In this document: piece after piece, positions 9,946 through 20,412 of the stretch | Position numbering within the stretch: position 1 is the stretch's first letter | Layout of the letters: the number at the start of each line of letters is the position of its first letter | NCBI GenBank assembly: GCA_029260235.1 | Contig: JAJDDP010000100.1 | Location: 1 to 64,000, forward strand | Length of the DNA: 64,000 nucleotides | Direction of reading: 5' to 3' | Source of the DNA: Phycisphaerae bacterium | GTDB taxonomy: Bacteria; Planctomycetota; Phycisphaerae; UBA1845 | Program-made: the position numbers and the translations under genes | Notes under the pieces: model-generated | Told to the model about the DNA's origin: nothing | The model's input: the letters and a program-made list of their open reading frames with translations, nothing else | Database searches by the model: none

Positions 9946-10212
9946 ATCTCCGCTTTTCGATAGGGGTTTGGGCGCTTCAGGCCCTCGATTCCTGCCAGCT
10001 GCCGCCCGGCCCATTCGAGCCTTCTTCCGAGCGTCAATGCTCGCTCGCGTGGGGCGATCCACTGCCGTGGGGCACTGTAGCCAGCGTGTCCGATAACTTC
10101 AACGCCCAACCTGGAGATCAGGAGTGAAGCCGCACTGTCTAAGGGCCGATATCTGTAAGGGGCCTGAGGCACGGCCGAACGAACTGGCGATAAAGGCAAG
10201 CAAGGGTTCAAG

Positions 10213-11178
10213 ATGAGTCTTGAGGTCAATCCAAGGATTCTGGCAGTGATGTATCACTATGTCCGGGATCGTGCGGGCACAGAAATGGCCCGGGTTCGAG
10301 GTCTGGAAGCCTCGGCTTTTGGCGAACAATTGGACTGCCTCTGCCGCCGGTTCGAGCCGATCACCTGGCCCATGCTCTTCGCTTGGCGGCGGGGGGAGGC
10401 TGACCTTCCACGTGAGTCACTCTTGTTGACATTCGACGACGGGTTGGCAGACCACATCGAAGTCGTAGCGCCCGCTCTGGAAATGAGAGGGCTTCGAGGG
10501 GTTTTCTTTGTTCCCGCCCAGATTCTCGAATCAGGTCACATGCTGGGCGTTCACCAAATCCATATTCTGCAGGCTCGGATTGGTGACGATGTCTTGGCCG
10601 GGGAGATCAAGACATGGCTAGGAACTCATTGCCCCGAAATCGACTGGTTCGCCCGGGTCGATTCGGACCAAGCCAGACTGATCTATCACTACGAGTCCGA
10701 TGATCGCGCCCTGCTGAAATATCTTCTGGCCTTCATCTTGCCCGCCGAGATGCGCAGCCAAATGATCGAAGAGATTTTTGACGAGCGGATCGGCAATTCA
10801 CGGGCCTTCTCGGAAGAGTGGTACATGAATTGGGATGACGTCGTCACCCTCAGCGCGGCTGGCCACACCATCGGCGGGCACGGGTACGCCCATGAACCGC
10901 TGCTGACGCTCTCGCCACAGGATCAGTTTCTCGAATTATCCCGATCCGGTGCCCAACTCCGGCAAGTCTTGGGCCCCGAGTCTCGGCCAATGTCTTACCC
11001 GTTTGGCAGCGTAGACCAGGAGGTAGCTCGCCGATGTGAGGATGTCGGTTTCGTTCATGGTTTCACCACGCAGGCAGATTGGATTCTGGCTGGCTCCAAC
11101 GCTCACCTCTTGGGCCGCGTTGATACGATTGAGGTTGACGCTTTCTTGGAAAGGCAGGAAGCATGCACTCTGCATTGA
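10213..11178 (+). CDS. Polysaccharide deacetylase family protein
   Basis: LLLTFDDGLADH, IGGHGYAHEPL, YPFGS motifs (NodB/CE4). Confidence 0.9.
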   Translation: MSLEVNPRILAVMYHYVRDRAGTEMARVRGLEASAFGEQLDCLCRRFEPITWPMLFAWRRGEADLPRESLLLTFDDGLADHIEVVAPALEMRGLRGVFFVPAQILESGHMLGVHQIHILQARIGDDVLAGEIKTWLGTHCPEIDWFARVDSDQARLIYHYESDDRALLKYLLAFILPAEMRSQMIEEIFDERIGNSRAFSEEWYMNWDDVVTLSAAGHTIGGHGYAHEPLLTLSPQDQFLELSRSGAQLRQVLGPESRPMSYPFGSVDQEVARRCEDVGFVHGFTTQADWILAGSNAHLLGRVDTIEVDAFLERQEACTLH

Positions 11179-12137
11179 CCGAAGCAAAGGTTGTTGTTCC
11201 TTCGATTGCTCAAGATCAGCGACTTCACCGCTTCATGAATGCCTATTGGCTTCGGCCTGAGAACGCCCTGTGGATGGCGCTGCGCAGCCAAGCGCTCAGC
11301 GACATCAGCTGGGCGCATCGGTCCATCGATTTGAGTTGTGGCGATGGTGTATTCAGCTTCCTCCATGCCGGTGGCCAATTTGAGGACGACTTCGACGTGT
11401 TCACTTCCATCCTTCCCCAGAACCAACGCAACGACGAAAAGGACGACATCTTTGACCATTGCGATGGGCGCTACAAACCCGTGATCGTCTCACCGCCTCA
11501 ATACGGCATAGATGTTGGAACCGATCTGAAGCCCAACCTTTTGGCCAAGGCGGGGCGTTTGGGGCTTTACGAAGAGCTGGAAGTCCACGACAACAATCAG
11601 CCGCTACCTTTTGAGACCCACGCCTTCCAGACGGTTTACTGTAACTCAATCTACTGGGTGGAAAACATCGATCAGTTCCTGGCAGAGATGAGTCGCATCA
11701 CCGCACCGGACGGTCAGATTCTACTTGAAGTCAAAATGGACAGCGTTCTACGCTACACGCTCGAATCTCATCGGGAGCGTTTAGGCGACCGCTTCCTGGA
11801 CATCATAGGCCGGGGCAGGGCGGGTACTTGGCCATCCATGGGCGATCAGGCTCAATGGGAATCAAGATTCGCCAAGGCAGGCCTATCCATCACCAAGGCT
11901 ACCTCCTTCGTAACCAGAACCCACGCCCACATCTGGGACGTCGGCCTAAGACCCATCGCCCCCATGCTCATTGAATTGGCCAACAGCGTGACCGCCCAAA
12001 CCCGAAGCCGGGTCAAGAAGCAGTGGGTGGACCTATTCTGCGAGCTATGCGAGCCGTTCTTCCAAGCCGACATCGACCTCTTACCCGGCGGCGACGAACC
12101 AGCTGAGATTCTCTACGAACTCAAGCAGACGGTGTAG
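11163..12137 (+). CDS. Class I SAM-dependent methyltransferase
   Basis: IDLSCGDGVFSF motif I-like, LPFETHAFQTVYCNSIYWVE; overlaps end of deacetylase gene. Confidence 0.8.
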   Translation: MHSALTEAKVVVPSIAQDQRLHRFMNAYWLRPENALWMALRSQALSDISWAHRSIDLSCGDGVFSFLHAGGQFEDDFDVFTSILPQNQRNDEKDDIFDHCDGRYKPVIVSPPQYGIDVGTDLKPNLLAKAGRLGLYEELEVHDNNQPLPFETHAFQTVYCNSIYWVENIDQFLAEMSRITAPDGQILLEVKMDSVLRYTLESHRERLGDRFLDIIGRGRAGTWPSMGDQAQWESRFAKAGLSITKATSFVTRTHAHIWDVGLRPIAPMLIELANSVTAQTRSRVKKQWVDLFCELCEPFFQADIDLLPGGDEPAEILYELKQTV

Positions 12138-12371
12138 TTGCGGCGCGGCGTGGATTGGATCATGAGGAGTGCTTCGGATGTGGTCGCCTAGCTCACGGCG
12201 ACTGGCCGCCGGAGAGATGCGGTAGGCCGTCTGTCAAAGCGGGACCGCCCGACCGAGCCATACGTACCCTTGCCTTTGGAGACAGGCCCGGAGTTCCTCT
12301 GCTCAGCCGTCAAAATAGCGACCAGAAGAGGAGGCGCACTCCGGACCCGTCTTCCAACAGACACGATGACT

Positions 12372-13205
12372 CTATTCTTGGCCTTGATCGTTGTCAGCCG
12401 CGTTTGGAATCAGCCTGATTCGGATGCGGGCTATGCGGTACCCGGGGCGGGTGAAGTCGGCGCGCTTGCGGTGGAAGAAGATGCCCGGCGGAGCGACTGA
12501 GGTTCCACCGAGAATGGTTCGAGGCCCTGTGTGGTTGGCGAATGAGCCGGCAAAGCCTTCGTGCTGCTGAACCGAATCCGCTGTGGTCATTCCTGTGTCT
12601 GGTGCGGTCTGGTCGAAGAAGGCAGCATCCATCTCTGTGTTGGCCTCAGTGCCTGCATCGTGAACCATGTCGCCATAAACCATGATGTCGATGGGGCCTT
12701 GGAACGTGCCCTCAGCGTCGAATAGTTCAAGGTGCATCGGATCATCATTGCCGATAAAGGCGTCGTTGGACGGAATCACCATGCTCAAGAAACTGAAATA
12801 TCGATGCTGGTCGGGGCTTACCGTGTAAGCGACCGTAGCGCCTTCGCGTGGGTCAAAGACCGGGGCGTCGGGGAAGCCGTTCGGCGCCAAGATGAGATCA
12901 TCCATTCCCCCTGCCATCCCAGCCGGGCTGGCGGCAAACCCAGCCATGACCGCGGACGCATCCCCATCCTCGGCGATTCGCTCCACGCCGCCGCCCGGCA
13001 TGACTGGTGAACCGACATCGAATGGATCGAACGTGCCATCGTGGAAAGCAACCCAAACCGGAGTCAGGTACAGCCCGTCTCGTTTGGAAAGATTCTTGAT
13101 CGAGACTGATATTTCCTCCGCTTGTGCAACAGACGAAACGGCGATGATCGCCAAGGCAAGAACGCCCCCAAGTAGTTTGCGCGTACGAATGTGCAGCATG
13201 TCCAT
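12372..13205 (-). CDS. Secreted spondin-domain protein
   Basis: Signal peptide and SVSIKNLSKRDGLYLTPVWVAFHDGTFDPFDVGSP...E.IAEDGD pattern of spondin_N proteins. Confidence 0.85.
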   Translation of the reverse strand: MDMLHIRTRKLLGGVLALAIIAVSSVAQAEEISVSIKNLSKRDGLYLTPVWVAFHDGTFDPFDVGSPVMPGGGVERIAEDGDASAVMAGFAASPAGMAGGMDDLILAPNGFPDAPVFDPREGATVAYTVSPDQHRYFSFLSMVIPSNDAFIGNDDPMHLELFDAEGTFQGPIDIMVYGDMVHDAGTEANTEMDAAFFDQTAPDTGMTTADSVQQHEGFAGSFANHTGPRTILGGTSVAPPGIFFHRKRADFTRPGYRIARIRIRLIPNAADNDQGQE

Positions 13206-13355
13206 CTCCTTTTCTGAATTGAGGTCCGCAGACCAGCCGATGAGGGTCATTGGTAGCCCCTCGCGATGGTTAGTCGTCGTGAGGCCGCGGTCCTTACAGA
13301 TGGGCAAAATATTTTGAAGAGACCTTGATGGCGCGCCGGAGTGGCTCGTGTTGCT

Positions 13356-13796
13356 CTACGAGCTGATGTCTTCGCCACACTCGGGACAATCGGGGCGGGA
13401 AATATTCCCTAGATCATATCCACACGAGCGGCAGTACTCCGTAATTCGATGGCCGCACTTTGGGCAGGGTCCAGGATGTGATGATTCAGTCGGTTTGCCG
13501 CACGCCAAACACCGGCCCTCACCGAATACAGGCGAATAGCGCGCGCGGAGTACGACCGACAGGATCCAGAAGGGGACCATCCAGAGCATGCTGCCAATGA
13601 CCCCCAATTGGCCGCGCATCCACACGGCTGCCATGAGGGTCAAGAACGCCGCAACTAAGCAGATAGATCCAACGGCCGCTCCGTACCAGTACCGTTCGAA
13701 AAGCCTTCCACCGCATCGCTGGCAGGAACGGTCACGTCCCCCCCAAAACACGGCAAGCCATGGCAATCTCGCGAGACAGATCGGGCAGCGATTCAT
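13356..13796 (-). CDS. Membrane protein with three zinc ribbons
   Basis: CPIC...CQRCG, CLACGKP...CPKCG, CRSCGYDL...CPECG plus two TM segments. Confidence 0.75.
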   Translation of the reverse strand: MNRCPICLARLPWLAVFWGGRDRSCQRCGGRLFERYWYGAAVGSICLVAAFLTLMAAVWMRGQLGVIGSMLWMVPFWILSVVLRARYSPVFGEGRCLACGKPTESSHPGPCPKCGHRITEYCRSCGYDLGNISRPDCPECGEDISS

Positions 13797-13981
13797 CAGC
13801 TCCGTTCATAATTTGCGTTGGCGAACGCGTCAATCGGCCGGAATGTGCCCGGAGATGAACCAAGTCCAGTTATTTGAAGATCGGGTGCCGACATCGGGAT
13901 TGAAGCTGCGGGGAGGACGCCCGCCACAGCGTCCTGACAGGCGGCAAATGGGGAATCTGGGCAAACTAAACCGGAATCCGC

Positions 13982-14010
13982 TTGACATGTATCCGCAACG
14001 GATATAGTAT
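13982..14010 (+). promoter_or_regulatory. Sigma70-type promoter with palindromic operator in the spacer, upstream of padR
   Basis: TTGACA (13982-13987) - 17 bp - TAGTAT (14005-14010); spacer contains TATCCG-CAA-CGGATA. Confidence 0.75.
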
Positions 14011-14016
14011 GGAAGT

Positions 14017-14379
14017 ATGGCAAACAACAATGTCAAGGCGCCCCTCACTCCGGCGGTGCTTCATATCCTCCTTGCGCTCTCAACAAGAGAGCGGCATGGC
14101 TACGGAATCATGAAGCAGGTGAGCGCCGATTCGCAGGCAAAAGTGAAAATGGGGCCAGGAACGCTCTACGGCTCGCTGGGTCGCATGCTCGAGGCCGGTT
14201 TGATACGCGAGAGCGACAAGAAGATAGATCCTGATTTGGATGATGAACGGCGAGTGTATTACAAAATCACCGGTCTCGGCCAGAAAGCGCTCCAGGAGGA
14301 GTTACTGCGATACCGCGAGGTGGTGGCGGTCGCCACGAGCAACAAGCTGTTGCCCAGTACTTACGCTTATGGCACATGA
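14017..14379 (+). CDS. PadR-family transcriptional regulator
   Basis: LLALSTRERHGYGIMKQV...GPGTLYGSLGRMLEAGLI...RRVYYKITGLGQKAL. Confidence 0.93.
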   Translation: MANNNVKAPLTPAVLHILLALSTRERHGYGIMKQVSADSQAKVKMGPGTLYGSLGRMLEAGLIRESDKKIDPDLDDERRVYYKITGLGQKALQEELLRYREVVAVATSNKLLPSTYAYGT

Positions 14380-15172
14380 GCACGTCATCGCGCGATACCG
14401 ACAGCTATACGCAATACTGCTTCGCCTTTACTCGAAGCCATTCCGCGATCGCTTCGGGGAAGGAATGGAGCAGACCTTCAACGATCTCTGCCGAGAACGC
14501 AAAGAAGCCGACGAGGGATTGTTCGCTTTTGCGCTTTGGGCGTTCGCCGAAACGTTCGCGGGAATTATGAGAGACAGGATAACAATGATCATGATGCAAG
14601 ACACTACAAGACGGCTGACTGTGTGGGCGGCCATCATAGCGCTTATATTGATGATACCTCTGGCGGCGATGCAATTTACCAATGAAGTGAACTGGCACTT
14701 TCTCGATTTCGTTGTTATGGGAGCTCTGCTGTCCGGCGTAGGCCTGATGTACGAACTGGTGGCGAGAAGGTCAGAGAAAACCGTGTACCGGGTCGCTTTT
14801 GGAATTGGGCTTGTAGCAGCTTTCCTTCTTTTTTGGGTGAACGGAGCCGTCGGCATTATCGGAAACGAAGGTCAACCCGCCAACCTGTTGTATGGAGCAG
14901 TATTCGCCGTCGGATTCTTTGGTGCCATCATTACGCGCTTCAAGCCACATGGAATGGCGCGTGTGTTGTTCGCTATGGCATTTGTTCAGGCGTTGGTCCC
15001 CGTGATTGCGCTAATTATCTGGCCGCCCCAAGTTATTTCCTGGGGTGAGGCGGGCGTGACCGGCGTGTTCGTTCTGAATGCGTACTTCGTCATGCTGTTT
15101 GCCGGATCGGCCTGCCTGTTTCGGAATGCTGCGCGGGAGCAACCGCCCGCGGGCGCAGGGCCGCTGCATTGA
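14369..15172 (+). CDS. Integral membrane protein co-encoded with PadR
   Basis: Start MAHEHVIARYRQLY at 14369 overlaps padR stop; amphipathic N-term then multiple TM helices. Confidence 0.75.
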   Translation: MAHEHVIARYRQLYAILLRLYSKPFRDRFGEGMEQTFNDLCRERKEADEGLFAFALWAFAETFAGIMRDRITMIMMQDTTRRLTVWAAIIALILMIPLAAMQFTNEVNWHFLDFVVMGALLSGVGLMYELVARRSEKTVYRVAFGIGLVAAFLLFWVNGAVGIIGNEGQPANLLYGAVFAVGFFGAIITRFKPHGMARVLFAMAFVQALVPVIALIIWPPQVISWGEAGVTGVFVLNAYFVMLFAGSACLFRNAAREQPPAGAGPLH

Positions 15173-15401
15173 CTTGCCGGCGAAATGTAGAGAGTTGTGC
15201 GTATTAGACCGGCAATTGGGTGCCCATGGCGCCAAACGCGGTTCTCGGATTGACGAGGAGTATCAGGGACATACCTGCTCATACACAGCCGCGCCCGCCA
15301 GGAAGCGGAGCCCTTCGGTATTCAATGACCGGCTCCCTCACGGTCACGGCTCGAATTCGCGGTGTTCAGAAGCGTCCCACGCTGCTTGCTGAATCCGGGG
15401 G

Positions 15402-16568
15402 TCAGGCTACTTTGGCGCAGACCTTCTTAGCTGCGTCGGTCAGGTCATCAGCCGTGATTAGCTGGGGGATGCTTGCTTCCTTGAGCAGCATGCGTGCTCG
15501 TTCGACGTTGGTGCCCTCCAGGCGGACGACAACTGGGATTTCAAAGCCTATCTCTTTGGCTGCGGCGATGAGGGCTTCGGCGATGACGTCGCACTTGGCG
15601 ATGCCGCCGAAGATGTTGACCAGCACACCCCTTACCTTGCTGTCTGAGAGGATAATGCGGAAGGCTTCGATGGCTCCTTCGGTGGTGACCGAGCCGCCGA
15701 CATCGAGGAAGTTGGCAGGGTCGCCTCCGTAGAGTTTGATGATGTCCATGGTAGCCATGGCTAGTCCTGCTCCGTTGACCAGGCAGCCGATGTTGCCATC
15801 CAGGGCGATGTAGGACAGGTCATGCTCTTGGGCACGCAGTTCGTTGGCGTCCTCCTCGGATGGGTCGAACATTTCTTGCAGGACCGGCTGACGGAAGAGG
15901 GCGCTGTCGTCAAAATTCATCTTGGCATCGATGGCCAATATCTGTCCGTCCTTGGTTTGGACGAGGGGATTGATCTCTGCCAATGAGCAATCGTACTTCA
16001 GAAAAACAGTGACTAGCCCTTTGATGACGACGCCGGCCTGCCTGGCCTGGGCTTTGTCGGTGATGCCCAGGGCGGCGACTAGTCGGTCAGTCTTGAAGTT
16101 CAACAACCCCAGATGGGGGTGGATCCATTCCTTGTAGATGGCATCTGGGCTGCGGGAAGCGACTTCTTCGATCTCTACGCCGCCTTCTTTTGAGACCATC
16201 ACGACAGCCCGTCGTTTCGCCCGGTCGAGGACCACGGCTACGTAGTATTCGCTCTCGATATCCACAGCCTCGGCGATGAGCAGTTTCTTGACCGCAATGC
16301 CCTCAGCCCCGGTCTGCTTGGAGATCATTCGGTTGGACAGCATGAACTCCGCGGCTTCGCGCGTTTCGTCGGAAGTCTTGCAAAGCTTGACAAAGCCCGC
16401 CTTGCCTCTGCCGCCTGCGAATACCTGGGCTTTGACCACCATCGTGCCATCGCCGAGGGCTTTGTGGGCCTGGGCAGCAGCGTCGGCGGTTTCGATGATC
16501 TTAGATGCCGGTACGGGAACGCCTGCTTCTTCAAGCAATTGACGGGCTTGGTATTCATGAACCTTCAT
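15402..16568 (-). CDS. sucC: Succinyl-CoA ligase (ADP-forming) beta subunit
   Basis: MKVHEYQARQLLEEAGVPVP..., KAQVFAGGRGKAGFV, INPLVQTKDG, GGIAKCDVIAE; start corrected to 16568. Confidence 0.96.
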   Translation of the reverse strand: MKVHEYQARQLLEEAGVPVPASKIIETADAAAQAHKALGDGTMVVKAQVFAGGRGKAGFVKLCKTSDETREAAEFMLSNRMISKQTGAEGIAVKKLLIAEAVDIESEYYVAVVLDRAKRRAVVMVSKEGGVEIEEVASRSPDAIYKEWIHPHLGLLNFKTDRLVAALGITDKAQARQAGVVIKGLVTVFLKYDCSLAEINPLVQTKDGQILAIDAKMNFDDSALFRQPVLQEMFDPSEEDANELRAQEHDLSYIALDGNIGCLVNGAGLAMATMDIIKLYGGDPANFLDVGGSVTTEGAIEAFRIILSDSKVRGVLVNIFGGIAKCDVIAEALIAAAKEIGFEIPVVVRLEGTNVERARMLLKEASIPQLITADDLTDAAKKVCAKVA

Positions 16569-16814
16569 GGTCTTGACCTTCCAGGTTGGTGACAGAGTGC
16601 GTCCTATATATCCTAGCCCGGCATTTTGGAGGGGTTTGGGTGACCTGGCAAGTCCCTTCGCTCTCCGGCCGCGTTCTGCACTCGAACCAAGCGTCGATTC
16701 AGGTGCAGCAGGGGCAGCAAGCCGCCGATAACTCCAGATGGCGGCTTTGTCTCGACATCGGTATGCGCCAAATCGCATACTAGAGCATAGGCCGCGGCGT
16801 AGCGGACGAATGAA

Positions 16815-17144
16815 ATGCATGCAACTCTAGCCAATTTGATCGCCCAGACAACCTCACCCGGAGAGCGGCTCGACGCGGTACACAAATACTTCGAGCAGCA
16901 GAATCAATCTCAAGGCCTGGGTGTCCTCTGGGGCGGTTTGCTCTTCGCGCTCGGTTTGTGTGTCGTGCTCATGGTCTTGAACCGTATCCAATCGTCCGGA
17001 CGCCGCCGCGAAGAGGTAGCCCGAGACCGGCAGCGGGCAGCTCGCAAGCAGGCTGCCGCGCCCACCGTCCAAGCCACGCACAACTTGTCGCTCCTTCAGA
17101 AGCGGCGAGGTCGAGGTCGATTCAAGAACCGCACATTCAGCTGA
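16815..17144 (+). CDS. Small hypothetical membrane protein
   Basis: 109 aa with one TM segment (VLWGGLLFALGLCVVLMVLN) and basic C-tail. Confidence 0.5.
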   Translation: MHATLANLIAQTTSPGERLDAVHKYFEQQNQSQGLGVLWGGLLFALGLCVVLMVLNRIQSSGRRREEVARDRQRAARKQAAAPTVQATHNLSLLQKRRGRGRFKNRTFS

Positions 17145-17363
17145 CCAAACCGTATCATCAGCCAAGCATGAATCAGCAGACCCTCAGCCCACTTGCTTGC
17201 CGGCATGTCCAACTGCTCCAACCACAGCCAATGCCCGATGCCAGCAGCTTGTCATTGCTAGCGCGGGAAATCCCGTGGCGAGACGATGAATCAGGCAGAA
17301 GCAGGGGCCAACCACACTATGCTCGGATCTGCCGGGGGGGGATCAATCGAATTGCCGCTGTGT

Positions 17364-18902
17364 CTAGCGTTCCTCACCCTGTGGCTGAGGATTCGGTGTG
17401 TGGATGCCCTCCCACATTCGGCGGACGTGCTCCAACTCGTACTGCTCTACCCGGTCTCGGAGCATTTGCACTACGGGGCCGATGTCGTAGGTCTGTTTGG
17501 ACTCGCGGACCACAGGGATCTGCTGCCCCAATACCTTGATGGTTAGGAGTGTCTTGCCGTCGTGGCCATGCGTGCCTCTTAGGCGTAACTGGTTCCCCTC
17601 GATCTCGAGGAGGGCGCCGAGCTTGACGTATTCGATGTGCTCAGGCAGAACGGCGGTCATGTCGTAGCCCAGCAGTTTGCGGGTGGCTAAGTCAAGCAGT
17701 GCCTTGTCAATCGTTCCGGCTTGGCCCTTCGGGGGGATGGCGGTGCATTCGATTTCCGCACGCTGCAATACATCATCGACGACGACGATCGATCGAATTT
17801 CTACCCGCAAATTCCCGGTGATGGTGCCTTTGCCTAGCAACTGGGAAAGGGCTTGGAGCGGAAGATCCGACACCAGTCCGGTCGCGCTAAAATACTTTAC
17901 CAACGGGCCGATCAGCTCAGCCTGATGAACACGCAGTTGAGCGCGGGAGTCCAAACCCGACGCGCCGAGCATGGGCAGCAATTGCCCCACACTCAAATCG
18001 GTGATCTCCCCGCGGAACCGCAACGCGTCCAGGTTTCTGTCCCTAATTCTGGCCAGGTCGAGAACCACGTCGATCTGACCTTCAAAGGGGCCGCCGATCA
18101 ACGGCTCGGTCAGTTCTTCAAGCCTCGCGTCGCTGATCAGCCCAGCCAGTTCGATGCTGGGACCCTGATCCGTACTGCGATAGAGCACTCGACCTCGGAA
18201 GGCACCGTGTTCGGGCTGGGCGCCTAGGAGGCTTTCGAGTCCCAATCGGCTGAACGGAATGTGGGGAAGATCGAGCCGAACTTCGTGAAATCGGAGCTCG
18301 CGCCCCGGCGTGAAGGTGGCAGCGATCGAGATTGAATCATCGACCGGGTATCCGTTCAAGTTGTTGGCCCGAAGGGCGGCTCTACCGGGTTGTTCGTCGT
18401 CGAAGTGCAGCTCCCCGACCGCGCCCCGAATACTCATCGTGATTTCAGGATGTCGCCACTCCAGGTCGATGCCATCCAAGTGGACGCGCTTCAAGTTCAT
18501 CCGGGCAAAATCCTGCCCCAGACCTGAACGCACGATGGCTTGGTAATCCTCCCCCGACCACTGATCGGTGCCGATCAACATCCACCCGTTGGTCAAATCG
18601 AGGGCGTAGGCTGATTGCCCCTGATAAGGTTCGGTGTGCCAGATGGCTGATGCGCAGCGGAAGACCTCGGTATGCCGCATGGGGAGGGCTACCCTCAGGT
18701 CATAAAAAGCACGGCTCTGCCCGGTGAGAGGTTGTACGCGACCAATCCGCACCGGCAAATGCAACTGGTTGGAGAGTTGGTCTTCCAATCGCGCACGGAA
18801 CAGATCGCTGCGTAGGTAAAGGCCGTACGCCAGCGTACCGCTCAGCGAGCCGCCCACACCTAGGAAAGCCAGTACGAACAGCAGTTTGCGGTGGGGGAGC
18901 AT
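17364..18902 (-). CDS. AsmA-like hypothetical protein
   Basis: N-terminal TM, long beta-rich periplasmic region, adjacent (2 bp) to aroC. Confidence 0.6.
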   Translation of the reverse strand: MLPHRKLLFVLAFLGVGGSLSGTLAYGLYLRSDLFRARLEDQLSNQLHLPVRIGRVQPLTGQSRAFYDLRVALPMRHTEVFRCASAIWHTEPYQGQSAYALDLTNGWMLIGTDQWSGEDYQAIVRSGLGQDFARMNLKRVHLDGIDLEWRHPEITMSIRGAVGELHFDDEQPGRAALRANNLNGYPVDDSISIAATFTPGRELRFHEVRLDLPHIPFSRLGLESLLGAQPEHGAFRGRVLYRSTDQGPSIELAGLISDARLEELTEPLIGGPFEGQIDVVLDLARIRDRNLDALRFRGEITDLSVGQLLPMLGASGLDSRAQLRVHQAELIGPLVKYFSATGLVSDLPLQALSQLLGKGTITGNLRVEIRSIVVVDDVLQRAEIECTAIPPKGQAGTIDKALLDLATRKLLGYDMTAVLPEHIEYVKLGALLEIEGNQLRLRGTHGHDGKTLLTIKVLGQQIPVVRESKQTYDIGPVVQMLRDRVEQYELEHVRRMWEGIHTPNPQPQGEER

Positions 18903-18903
18903 G

Positions 18904-20082
18904 CTAGGATCCAGCTTGCCCGGGATCAGTGCCCAAGCGACAGGCAGCCTTCAAGAAAAAATCGTACGCAGCTCGGACCTCCGTCAGCGTGTCGCCGGAG
19001 AACTTCTCCAAGAACACGCGGGCAATCTCGAAAGCAACGACATTCTCTGCGACGACACTGGCTGCGGGCACCGCGCAGACGTCGCTGCGTTCATAGTCGG
19101 AGCGCTCTGACGCTTTGCTCAGTAGGTTTACACTATCGAGACCCCGAAGGAGCGTGCTGATTGGCTTCATCACGCCGCGAATGACCAGAGGCTGTCCATT
19201 GGTCATGCCTCCCTCCAGGCCGCCAGCGTTGTTGGAACGACGAACGAAACCCAGGCCGGGCGTGTTGCGGGTGGACGGGTCAAAATCGATTTCATCGTGA
19301 ACTTGGCTGCCCGGTCGTTCGGCACATCCAAACCCCAGACCGATCTCGACGCCCTTGAATGCCTGAATGGAACCAACGGCCTGCATGAGTCGGCCATCGA
19401 GCTTGTCTTGCCAGCGCCAGCAGCTTCCCAGTCCGATTGGTAAACCAAATGCGCAAACTTCCACGATGCCTCCGAGTGTGTCTTTGTCCTTCGTCGCTTG
19501 TCTGATGGCGCCGATCATGGCCTCGCTTTGGCTTGCGTCGGGGCAATAGACCTCATTTGAGTTCCGCGCAGCTATCAATTGGTCGGCGGGCATCTGGTCT
19601 ATGTTTTGGGCGATGACGGATCCAATTTGTACGACGTACCCGACTATCTGGATGTCGAATTCCGCCAGAAGCGACCTGACGATGGCCCCGGCTGCGACGC
19701 GGGCGGCGGTTTCTCGGGCCGATGCCCGTTCCAGTGTTTCGCGGCAGTCGGTGGTTAGCCATTTCACGCTGCCGGCTAAATCGGCATGGCCTGGGCGAGG
19801 CCGGTTGACCTTAGGGGCGGTGTCGATGCGATGATCCTTATTGACCACGGAACCTACGATGGGCGATCCGATGGTCACGCTCTGGCGAAGGCCGGTCTGA
19901 ATATCGAGGGTGTCTTTCTCGATCCTCTGGCGTGCACCGCGACCATAGCCGCCCTGGCGACGACGCAATTCTTTGTTCACGACGTCCATGTTGAGGCGGA
20001 CGCCAGCCGGCATACCCTCAACGATGACCATACACGATGGCCCGTGCGATTCCCCGGCTGTGCGATAATCCAAGCAAGTCAT
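18904..20082 (-). CDS. aroC: Chorismate synthase
   Basis: TAGESHGPSCMVIVEGMPAG, GYGRGARQRIE, KVNRPRPGHADL, GGMTNGQPLVIRGVMKPI. Confidence 0.97.
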   Translation of the reverse strand: MTCLDYRTAGESHGPSCMVIVEGMPAGVRLNMDVVNKELRRRQGGYGRGARQRIEKDTLDIQTGLRQSVTIGSPIVGSVVNKDHRIDTAPKVNRPRPGHADLAGSVKWLTTDCRETLERASARETAARVAAGAIVRSLLAEFDIQIVGYVVQIGSVIAQNIDQMPADQLIAARNSNEVYCPDASQSEAMIGAIRQATKDKDTLGGIVEVCAFGLPIGLGSCWRWQDKLDGRLMQAVGSIQAFKGVEIGLGFGCAERPGSQVHDEIDFDPSTRNTPGLGFVRRSNNAGGLEGGMTNGQPLVIRGVMKPISTLLRGLDSVNLLSKASERSDYERSDVCAVPAASVVAENVVAFEIARVFLEKFSGDTLTEVRAAYDFFLKAACRLGTDPGQAGS

Positions 20083-20412
20083 GCCGACATCATAAACATG
20101 GTTGAAGCTTGTGCAAACCGCCGGTAATCCTAAGAGACAGGGGCACGGCGTTGCCTTCGTGCATCATGTTTGAGTGGCCAAGCAACATCAGGCTGGGCAC
20201 ATGTACCCGATTCAGCCCCCATAACGATTTGTCGAATAGGACGGTCGCATAATGCCAGCCTTGGTGGGCCAGAATTCATAACCCGTGGATAAGCAAGAAT
20301 CTGGATTGTATTTTACTACCAGAAGCGGGGCGGCAATGTCGTCCAACATGTGGCCGAGACGCGGGGGCGCATCCGGCCAAGAACGGTAACCAATACATTG
20401 GGGGAAAGAACA

